Assembly: GCF_009498735.1 (NCBI RefSeq) | Contig: NZ_ML762424.1 | Coordinates: forward strand, 514,909 to 555,127 | Reading direction: 5' to 3' | Origin: Gracilibacillus oryzae | GTDB taxonomy: Bacteria; Bacillota; Bacilli; Bacillales; Amphibacillaceae | DNA: 40,219 nt | Shown here: positions 33,559 through 40,219 of the stretch, one piece after another | Layout of the letters: every line of letters starts with the position of its first letter | Position numbering within the stretch: position 1 is the stretch's first letter | Notes under the pieces: model-generated | The model's input: the letters and a program-made list of their open reading frames with translations, nothing else | What the model was told of the DNA's origin: nothing | The model's database searches: none | Translations under genes and position numbers: made by a program

Positions 33559-34560
33559 TCATTCACCGGTAATACCAGTTCTGTCAACACTTTCCACAAA
33601 ATACCGCTGTAAGAAGAAATAGATAATTAATAATGGCAGCACACTGATAACCGTACCAGCCATTTTGATTCCTTCATTAATTTTGTTTGGACTGTTTTCG
33701 GTAACCGGATACATCGCTTCATAGTTTTGTTCAAATTGTTGTAATTGCAACAATATTGTCGTTATATCCGTTGACTTGCTCGTTAAATATAATGTGGTTA
33801 AATAGGTTTCATTCCAGTACCATACAAAGGAAAACAGGAATGATACAATGAACGCAGGAACTGCCATCGGAATGGCAATCCGGAAGAAGCTGACCAATTG
33901 GCCTGCTCCGTCTACTTCTGCTGCTTCATATAATGACTTTGGTGTTTGTTTAAAAAACTGATAAAAAATCAAAATAAAGATGGTACTGTTAATTCCCTGC
34001 CCCAATGCCGCCGGAATCCAGAAAGCATTTAATGATCCTGTTAAACCTAATTCACTGAATAATCGGTATGTCGGCATCATTAAAATCTGCGGCGGGATGA
34101 TGAAACTGAATAACATCAAACCAAACAGCACTTTCTTTAATGGAAAATTAAATCTCGCAAACCCGTAACCTACTAATGAGGCAACAGCAACCTGGAAAAT
34201 GGTTGGAATCATTGCAATTAAGAAACTGCCAAACAGTGATTTCCGTATATTCATAACAGAAAAAGCCTGCTCATAATTTTCCGTATAGAATGCAGATGGT
34301 ATCCAGCGAATCGCCGAATCAAGCAGATCTGCTAATGACTTCATACTTGTGATGAACATATACAGCATTTGATACAGATAAACAAAGCCAATACACAATA
34401 ACAATGTGTAAATGACCAGTTGAAGCAAAAATCCTTTCCGGTCATTAAAGCCAAAGAGAAAGCGGGCTGACTTTGCTTTCATTAAGCGCCATTTCTCACC
34501 TGGTGTAATTGTCTGGTTTCTCAGAACACGAATAACACTTGTTCCTTCTTTCATCGCCAT
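33559..34560 (-). CDS. carbohydrate ABC transporter permease (MalG type)
   Basis: A 333-residue inner-membrane permease. Six hydrophobic helices are visible, after a longer cytoplasmic N terminus (about 1-45) than usual. The EAA loop that contacts the ATPase reads SLYEAAEVDGAGQLVSFFRI (about 208-227). The C-terminal segment ends QRYFVESVDRTGITGE, a MalG-type ending. The ATG at 34560 follows AAAGGAGGG. It pairs with the MalF-type permease immediately upstream. No ATPase gene is in the window; such importers often use a shared MsmX-type ATPase. Confidence 0.94.
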   Translation of the reverse strand: MAMKEGTSVIRVLRNQTITPGEKWRLMKAKSARFLFGFNDRKGFLLQLVIYTLLLCIGFVYLYQMLYMFITSMKSLADLLDSAIRWIPSAFYTENYEQAFSVMNIRKSLFGSFLIAMIPTIFQVAVASLVGYGFARFNFPLKKVLFGLMLFSFIIPPQILMMPTYRLFSELGLTGSLNAFWIPAALGQGINSTIFILIFYQFFKQTPKSLYEAAEVDGAGQLVSFFRIAIPMAVPAFIVSFLFSFVWYWNETYLTTLYLTSKSTDITTILLQLQQFEQNYEAMYPVTENSPNKINEGIKMAGTVISVLPLLIIYFFLQRYFVESVDRTGITGE

Positions 34561-34577
34561 TTCTATCCCTCCTTTAT

Positions 34578-35432
34578 CTAAAAGGCACGTTTTGTTTTTC
34601 TCTCACGAAAGGCTAAGAAGATAATGATCAGCATAATTCCTATGATAATCGCATACATCCACGCCATAGCTGATGCAAAACCATAACCTCTTGTTGCATT
34701 GAACATATTGGCATAAATCAAGTCAATAATCGGATTTTGCCCGCTGTTTGCCAATGATACTAATGTGTAGACCATGTTAATAAGCACAATCGGTTTAATT
34801 GTCGGCAACGTAATTTTCCAGAAACATTCCCAGCTTGAGCCGCCATCTATCTTTGCTGCTTCATACAAAGATGGATCAATCTTCTGTAAAACAGCCAGGA
34901 ATATGAGAATTTGCACACCAGAGTACCAGAGAATGATGATAATCTGACTGAACAACCCTGCAACCACATCTGTAATAAACATTGGGAAAACTTGCGACAA
35001 TAACCCGATGATAATATCCTGATTTACCATCGGGATGCTGGTGGCACCTTGATCAATAAGCTGATTAATCACAGGGCCACTCGTAACAATAACCGGCAGA
35101 AAGAATATTGTCCGGAATGTTCCTTTGAACTTCACGTTCTGATTAAGTAACATGGCAATAATTAAGGCGAATACAACAATAACTGGAACACGCAATAAGG
35201 TATTCATGAAGAATCCAGCTAACTCCTGGAGAAAAAACATATCTTTTAACCATACATCTAAATAATTGTTGAATCCGACATAGCGAAACTGTAAACCAAC
35301 AGGGGTAATTCTCATGCTGTTTAAACTGTAATAAAACGATTGCATCATTGGCCACAGTACAAAGACTAGAAATCCTATTAACCATGGAAGGATAAATAAA
35401 TATCCATAAATAGTCTGTCGTTTTAATTTAAT
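34578..35432 (-). CDS. carbohydrate ABC transporter permease (MalF type), non-standard start likely
   Basis: A permease with the family EAA loop SLYEAAKIDGGSSWECFWKI and about six helices. The first ATG pair (35348) would remove the first transmembrane helix: the frame upstream of it encodes RQTIYGYLFILPWLIGFLVF, a typical MalF-type N terminus. Between the in-frame stop near the end of the preceding gene and 35348 there is no ATG, GTG or TTG. An ATT at 35432, 8 bases after AAGGTGGTG, is the best-placed initiator, overlapping the end of the DUF5696 gene by 10 bp. I annotate that start, with the ATG at 35348 as the fallback. Confidence 0.85.
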   Translation of the reverse strand: MKLKRQTIYGYLFILPWLIGFLVFVLWPMMQSFYYSLNSMRITPVGLQFRYVGFNNYLDVWLKDMFFLQELAGFFMNTLLRVPVIVVFALIIAMLLNQNVKFKGTFRTIFFLPVIVTSGPVINQLIDQGATSIPMVNQDIIIGLLSQVFPMFITDVVAGLFSQIIIILWYSGVQILIFLAVLQKIDPSLYEAAKIDGGSSWECFWKITLPTIKPIVLINMVYTLVSLANSGQNPIIDLIYANMFNATRGYGFASAMAWMYAIIIGIMLIIIFLAFRERKTKRAF

Positions 35433-37789
35433 TGTCCTTGCACCACCTTGTAAGACATTGCTTCTACTGATGTGTCATCCATCGTCTGTGCTTTTTCACT
35501 GTAATTGACATAAACGACTACTCCATTATCATACGTAATTTTCACCATTTCTCCCTCACGCTCATGACCGGTAATCATTGCCTCACCAATCTCTTCATGT
35601 AATGCAGCTAACTCTTCGTAATATGCCGGAATCATTTCCTCATATCGTTCATATTGAGAACTGTATATATCGGAAGAGTTGGTATTTTTCAATGCTGCCG
35701 GATTTTCCTCTGTAATGTAGAAAGAAGGATTTATCCCTTGTTCTACCAGCTGCAGGAAAAATTCATCCTGGTTTGCCTGGAAATTGGTATACTCGGCATA
35801 CATTGGTATTAACCCCTTTAATGTTAATGTAATAAACGGAATGTCCTCATCAGTAAAAACGTAATTGGAAGAGTTTGTTGGTAAATCGATAATTGCATTT
35901 GTTCTCTTCCATAGATAAGAGAAAGGCTGTTCTAGTAATAAATCAAATTGATTATCATAGTCAGAAATAATCTTTTCGTAATGTTCTTTTGTCGCTATCC
36001 GGTCAAATTCCTGACTGCCTTCACTGTAGGAAAATAACTGGTTTGAGATCCCGCTAATTGCTATATGATCAATTTCTCCCCCTTGGTATTCCTCAGCCAT
36101 TCTTTCTAATAAATCAACAGAAGATGCCGGATTCAAATAGTTAAATGATTGATAGACATTTCCATAAACATCATCCGTATATGTTCGCTTGTTGAATTTC
36201 TTCATCAATTCATATCTAGTATTCTCCAATTCTTCCATGTTGATTCGCAACGCATCCTGATAAAGGTATAAATCAATTCCCTTATCATCTGCATTATCAA
36301 GCAGCCCTTTTAATGACAGTCCGTCATCTAATGAGGATTCCGGATCAAAGGAACGAATCGGCAGTCCACCATAAAGACCACCTTCCTGCCAGCCTTTATA
36401 AATCGACATAATACTTTCTACACCCGCATTCTGTAAATCTGTGAGAATATCATCTGCTTGACTAAAGGTTGTCATAGGGACATCTTTCTTCCTCAGTAAT
36501 CCGTTTTCTACCTCTGAACCCAAAAAGTCAATCCGCGCTTTGAATGGGGTCTCTAAGTCTGCAATTAATTGATTACCTAGTAAATAATCACGGTACTCTC
36601 CTGCTAACCCCATGTAATTCGCTTGTTCACCTGTAACAAATTGATAATGAACTTTAATATCAAAATTGTTTCGATTCTTCTGGCGGACAACCATTGTCCC
36701 GGTATCCTGGCTTGTTGGCTGGTTATAAACCTGTCTGTAAATAAACTTAGAAGTAATCCAGTTGTAAGGCAGGATCGCCCCACTAGGATATGCTTCAATT
36801 TTGGAACTGAACTTTCCTTCTTCAATAATTCCTAAATAGCCAATCTCTGAATCTGTCTGAACCATTCCGAATACTGGAGCGAGAATTTTTTCCGGGTCAT
36901 TGAAAGGGTCCATCTGGTTAAAAAATGATAAAACATAGGAATCATCAATACCCGCATTTCCTCCATACACCATTTCAGAATATGGCTGTTTATACTTTCC
37001 ATTGTTATCTTTCAAATGAACAAGAGCACCTGATCCATCAGGAATAAACATATATCCTTCACGTTCTCCTAAAACGGAATATCCTAAAAATGGATAAACA
37101 TATAATCCAGCCATTTTATATTTGTCAGATTTCTCCTCAATACTATCTTGCGGAACATCCACAGTAATTCCTTGATCCGTCAATGTCACATGAACATCAA
37201 AGGAAATCTGCAGCTCTGGATAACTTATACTGGCAACAAAGCCATTGTCATTCTTTGTGATTGTTTTCGTTGGATTTTCAGAATACATATCTGCACGATA
37301 AACAACAATGTTTGTATCAACTAAATATTCCATAACTATCCCTGAACGAGTGAAGTTTTTCCAGGATTCAGTGCTTTCGATTGGTTGCTTCACTGTGGAA
37401 TACATAACAGCACCTGTTGCCTTTTCGCGAACAATCAATGACAGATTTTCTTCATTTAGATACAATTCCAAGAAATCATTTTCAATCAAAAAGGAATGTC
37501 CATCAATTTCTTGTTGCTTGGAGGCAATCGTTTCTGGTCTTTTTTCCGCAGCAGGTGCTTCACTTATTACTTGTTCTGGCTGCTGCTCTGCTGCCGGCTG
37601 CTGCTCATCAGGCGTTTCTGTTTCTGCTGCTGGTTCCTCTTCCTCTGTTGGTACAGCAGGGGCAGTCGGTACACTAACCGACTGGTCAGATTCGTCACTT
37701 TGAAACACGGCATACAGAACGCCAGTTACTATAACCAGAAATAGAATCAGTTTTATTATCGTCTTTGGTTTCATTTTAGCGATTTTCAA
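35423..37789 (-). CDS. DUF5696-like membrane-anchored extracellular protein
   Basis: A 788-residue protein with an N-terminal membrane anchor (about 12-29), an extracellular Glu/Pro/Gln-rich linker (about 35-85), a beta-rich region (ENDFLELYLNEENLSLIVRE and on, about 95-340) and a C-terminal alpha/beta region (about 405-740) that looks like a TIM barrel. This two-part layout recalls glycoside hydrolases of the GH31/GH36/GH97 type, but I cannot point to catalytic acids. Location inside a sugar importer operon supports a role in glycan binding or cleavage at the cell surface. The start is a TTG at 37789, 7 bases after GGGGGTG; an ATG at 37774 has no RBS of its own. It overlaps the upstream stop by 14 bp. 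Confidence 0.8.
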   Translation of the reverse strand: MKIAKMKPKTIIKLILFLVIVTGVLYAVFQSDESDQSVSVPTAPAVPTEEEEPAAETETPDEQQPAAEQQPEQVISEAPAAEKRPETIASKQQEIDGHSFLIENDFLELYLNEENLSLIVREKATGAVMYSTVKQPIESTESWKNFTRSGIVMEYLVDTNIVVYRADMYSENPTKTITKNDNGFVASISYPELQISFDVHVTLTDQGITVDVPQDSIEEKSDKYKMAGLYVYPFLGYSVLGEREGYMFIPDGSGALVHLKDNNGKYKQPYSEMVYGGNAGIDDSYVLSFFNQMDPFNDPEKILAPVFGMVQTDSEIGYLGIIEEGKFSSKIEAYPSGAILPYNWITSKFIYRQVYNQPTSQDTGTMVVRQKNRNNFDIKVHYQFVTGEQANYMGLAGEYRDYLLGNQLIADLETPFKARIDFLGSEVENGLLRKKDVPMTTFSQADDILTDLQNAGVESIMSIYKGWQEGGLYGGLPIRSFDPESSLDDGLSLKGLLDNADDKGIDLYLYQDALRINMEELENTRYELMKKFNKRTYTDDVYGNVYQSFNYLNPASSVDLLERMAEEYQGGEIDHIAISGISNQLFSYSEGSQEFDRIATKEHYEKIISDYDNQFDLLLEQPFSYLWKRTNAIIDLPTNSSNYVFTDEDIPFITLTLKGLIPMYAEYTNFQANQDEFFLQLVEQGINPSFYITEENPAALKNTNSSDIYSSQYERYEEMIPAYYEELAALHEEIGEAMITGHEREGEMVKITYDNGVVVYVNYSEKAQTMDDTSVEAMSYKVVQGQLN

Positions 37790-39815
37790 AGCGATACACC
37801 CCCTCATTTACAATGGATACAACGAAATCAACCATTTGTAAAATAAGTATATAAACAATGAAGAGTAGCAATACAGCGATCAGGATCATAAACAATGTTA
37901 AGAAAATAATCTTGAATGTCTCTCTTATTGTGTAATCATTAATTTCTTTGATCATGACAAACAACAGAATTGCAACCCATCCATAAATAATAAAGTTTGC
38001 TAAACTTAATAAATAAGCTTCGTTATATGTTAGAAAATTACTTGCCAAAATGATGAATGGTTTGAAAATAAAATATGGTGCAAACGCATAGATACTGCCG
38101 ATAAAAATATGCTTAAACTTACCTTCTCCGTCATTAATTGTACAAATCAGATAATGACAGACAATAATAAGGAGCAAGACAGCAAAGAAACTGGCAACAT
38201 CTGTACCTAATGTATACTCTCCATCACGAACGTAACGGAAGATAAAACCAGAGTAGTACTTTTCGATGACAAACAGTATAAAAAATACGATCACCCAGAA
38301 AAACGCTGACAAATAGCTTGCTTTGTTCTCATATTGAATACTGTACAAACTGTCAATAGGATGCCTGATCATCTTTTTAATAAAGGTAATGTCTTTGAGC
38401 CATTTCCAGTGTTTCTTATCCATTGACTGAGACATGCGTTCTTTCCATTTGTATTTCTTGTTTAACCGCTTCCATACCTGAGCTAAAATGAACCACAGGA
38501 TAAGCAGATAAATAATATAAATTACATTCTCCCGCATCCATTTATTGCGGACTTCCCAGAATGCATCCGAATAGCCTTCTTTATACTTCGCTTGTCTAAA
38601 GGAATCTAATGCAAGCTGGTAGTTTTCCTCTTTGAAGTAAGCTTCACCAAGTCCTAAATGGGCAAAATCAAATAATCCATTTAAACGAATAACCTCCTGC
38701 CATGGACCCTTGCTGGCATCATAGTCCCCGTTTTGATAGAGTTCCAGACTTTGATGAACAAGGTTCGCAAATTCTGTTGGCTGAAAGATTTGAATTTGGT
38801 TTTTTTCCGGATCAAGTGCATAGATTTGATCAGATGCATCAATTGCAATCGCGGAAATCTTGTTGAACAGTCCGACACGCTGTCTACCATCATCCTGGCC
38901 ACCGAATACAAATAGTAAGTTCCCTTCACTTGTATATTCATAAATAAAGCCATTCTCACCAGCAACAAAAATATTATCCACTGAACCGATTTCAACAGAA
39001 ACGGGGAAATCATCGTAAACAGCTGTATCAAGGATATTCCTCCCGGCCACGTTTAATTTCCGAATTCCTTCCACCCGCTCTCCCTGGGAAACGGCGTAAA
39101 CCAGTCCCTTTTCATCAATGTTAATATTCTTCGCTGTCGCAGGTACGGTATCAATCATTTTACTCAATTGTTCTTCCGTGAAGATCGCTTTCCGAAACAC
39201 CGTCAGTGGTGTAACAATGGTCTGGTTTGGTGCAAAATAACCAATAAATTCGCCATTATTTGCATTAATTTGAATAATCCCGTTCGAGTTTCCTCTGGAA
39301 ATAACATACACATTGTCCCGCTTATCCACCGCTACCTTCTCTGGAACAAAAGTGGCAGTTTCTCCAAAAAGAATACTCTCCGGACGGCCAAACTCCTGCA
39401 GTAATTCACCTTCCAGTGAGAAGACGAACACTTTTGCGGCAATTTCGTCCGCGACATACAATTTATCATCATGTGACAGAAAAATACCTGTCGGCTTTTG
39501 TAACACCTCATTTCCAATCGAACGAATAAATTTCCCGTTTGCATCCCCGACAAGAATCCGCTTATTCCCTGTATCTGCAATATATAGAAGCCCATCTTTG
39601 CCTATTTTCATATCTGATGCCTGGGTAAATAATTCGTCATCAAATTGAACAATCGTATTCTTCACGGTATAAGCGGTCTGTGTTTCCACATATTGCCCAT
39701 AGCCATCTTCCGTATACGTCTTATAGGCAGTATTGGCCATTGCCGCTTCCACCGGCAGCAATATATACAGCAACAAGGTAAGTAGGACCAGTGTTATTTT
39801 CTTTATTTTTTTCAT
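37776..39815 (-). CDS. NHL beta-propeller / TPR / Yip1-domain membrane protein
   Basis: A 679-residue protein of unusual architecture. A signal peptide (cleavage likely after AMA, about 27) precedes an extracellular NHL-type beta-propeller (about 55-345), with repeats such as DMKIGKDGLLYIADTGNKRI and GIFLSHDDKLYVADEIAAKV. Two TPR-like helical pairs follow (about 350-420, LYQNGDYDASKGPWQEVIRL), then a membrane helix (about 433-452), a basic cytoplasmic segment, and a C-terminal Yip1-like domain with five membrane helices (about 495-665). The ATG at 39815 follows GTAGGTGG. It sits between two permease genes of a sugar importer operon and may be a surface sensor, scaffold or accessory subunit; function is not established. 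Confidence 0.82.
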   Translation of the reverse strand: MKKIKKITLVLLTLLLYILLPVEAAMANTAYKTYTEDGYGQYVETQTAYTVKNTIVQFDDELFTQASDMKIGKDGLLYIADTGNKRILVGDANGKFIRSIGNEVLQKPTGIFLSHDDKLYVADEIAAKVFVFSLEGELLQEFGRPESILFGETATFVPEKVAVDKRDNVYVISRGNSNGIIQINANNGEFIGYFAPNQTIVTPLTVFRKAIFTEEQLSKMIDTVPATAKNINIDEKGLVYAVSQGERVEGIRKLNVAGRNILDTAVYDDFPVSVEIGSVDNIFVAGENGFIYEYTSEGNLLFVFGGQDDGRQRVGLFNKISAIAIDASDQIYALDPEKNQIQIFQPTEFANLVHQSLELYQNGDYDASKGPWQEVIRLNGLFDFAHLGLGEAYFKEENYQLALDSFRQAKYKEGYSDAFWEVRNKWMRENVIYIIYLLILWFILAQVWKRLNKKYKWKERMSQSMDKKHWKWLKDITFIKKMIRHPIDSLYSIQYENKASYLSAFFWVIVFFILFVIEKYYSGFIFRYVRDGEYTLGTDVASFFAVLLLIIVCHYLICTINDGEGKFKHIFIGSIYAFAPYFIFKPFIILASNFLTYNEAYLLSLANFIIYGWVAILLFVMIKEINDYTIRETFKIIFLTLFMILIAVLLLFIVYILILQMVDFVVSIVNEGVYRFENR

Positions 39816-39823
39816 TATTCCAC

Positions 39824-40219
39824 CTACTTTAATCCCGAATGTGACATCGTGTTCATTACTTTACTCTGTAAAATAATGAAAAGAATTAAGTTCGGCACAA
39901 ACATTATTAATGCAGCAACAGCAGCCATTCCTTGTCCAACTACTACATTTGTCTCCACCGCTAATGTGTTCATAAAAAATGCCAATGTCCGCATGTTTTC
40001 ACTTGTTGTAAATAAGTTTGAAGTCTCCAGATCATTCCATACCAGCTGGAACGCAAGAATAGCTGCAGTCGCTACCGCCGGCATAATCAATGGCAGAATG
40101 ATTTTCCAGTAGATTTTGAAGTTACTGGCTCCGTCAATAATAGCTGCTTCAATTAACGAATCTGGTATTTGATCAATAAACTGCTTAATCAAAAACAATC
40201 CAACAGGCATTGCGATTAA
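39824..40219 (-). CDS. carbohydrate ABC transporter permease (MalG type), 3' part
   Basis: The last 131 residues of a MalG-type permease; the frame stays open to the window edge, so the N-terminal part lies beyond base 40219. It has the EAA loop [20 protein letters not shown] and three helices, and ends [11 protein letters not shown]. It is a different protein from the second MalG-type permease at 33559-34560, so the operon carries two permeases of this class. It lies 8 bp before the NHL/Yip1 gene. Confidence 0.93.
   Translation of the reverse strand, partial: LIAMPVGLFLIKQFIDQIPDSLIEAAIIDGASNFKIYWKIILPLIMPAVATAAILAFQLVWNDLETSNLFTTSENMRTLAFFMNTLAVETNVVVGQGMAAVAALIMFVPNLILFIILQSKVMNTMSHSGLK

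Noticed and set aside
37308-37744. Plus-strand frames opposite the DUF5696 linker
   Set aside because: They result from the Glu/Gln/Pro-rich codons of the minus-strand linker; no start signals.

Overview
The window is about 40 kb of low-GC DNA that reads as chromosomal sequence from a spore-former-like member of the Bacillaceae. Supporting signs are strong GGAGG-type ribosome binding sites with some GTG and TTG starts, sigma-A type promoters, hairpin/T-run terminators, and close relatives of Bacillus genes (odhAB, prkA, a ykoGH-like two-component pair with a PepSY protein, yqiG, ctaB). An Asp-rich exported protein hints at a salt-tolerant genus, but that is only a guess. I see no rRNA, tRNA, phage, IS element or CRISPR array.

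Region 1 (1-7179, mostly minus strand): the 5' part of odhB and all of odhA (2-oxoglutarate dehydrogenase), a copper-type formylglycine-generating enzyme, prkA, and a 25-residue membrane peptide gene on the plus strand with its own promoter and terminator. Region 2 (7180-9346): diverged ureF-like and ureD-like genes without ureG or urease subunits, then an array of a 52-bp tandem repeat. Region 3 (9354-14527): an ECF vitamin-type transporter operon (S component, fused A-A' ATPase, T component, PHP-domain hydrolase) facing a divergent RpiR/SIS regulator; the substrate is unknown. Region 4 (14634-19495): a six-TM chemoreceptor, a response regulator/histidine kinase pair, and a secreted double-PepSY acidic protein whose promoter carries four 11-bp-phased direct repeats.

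Region 5 (19659-24168): a YqcI/YcgG-family protein converging on a three-gene minus-strand operon (SAM hydroxide adenosyltransferase family, heme O synthase, TetM-like ribosomal protection GTPase). Region 6 (24396-27704): divergent flavin oxidoreductases (luciferase-like and Old Yellow Enzyme) separated by a perfect inverted repeat, then an NAD-binding epimerase-like protein. Region 7 (27915-31861): a CNNM/CorC transporter gene tightly coupled to a P-type Ca2+-ATPase. Region 8 (32049-40219, minus strand, leaving the window): a carbohydrate ABC importer operon. It encodes a partial permease, an NHL/TPR/Yip1 membrane protein, a DUF5696-like membrane-anchored protein, two more permeases and a lipoprotein solute-binding protein.

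The most interesting items are the ECF/PHP/RpiR operon of unknown substrate, the sugar-importer operon with its two uncharacterised large surface proteins, the phased promoter repeats of the PepSY gene, the urease-accessory pair lacking ureG, the formylglycine enzyme with a sulfatase-like Cys motif at its own N terminus, and the 52-bp array.
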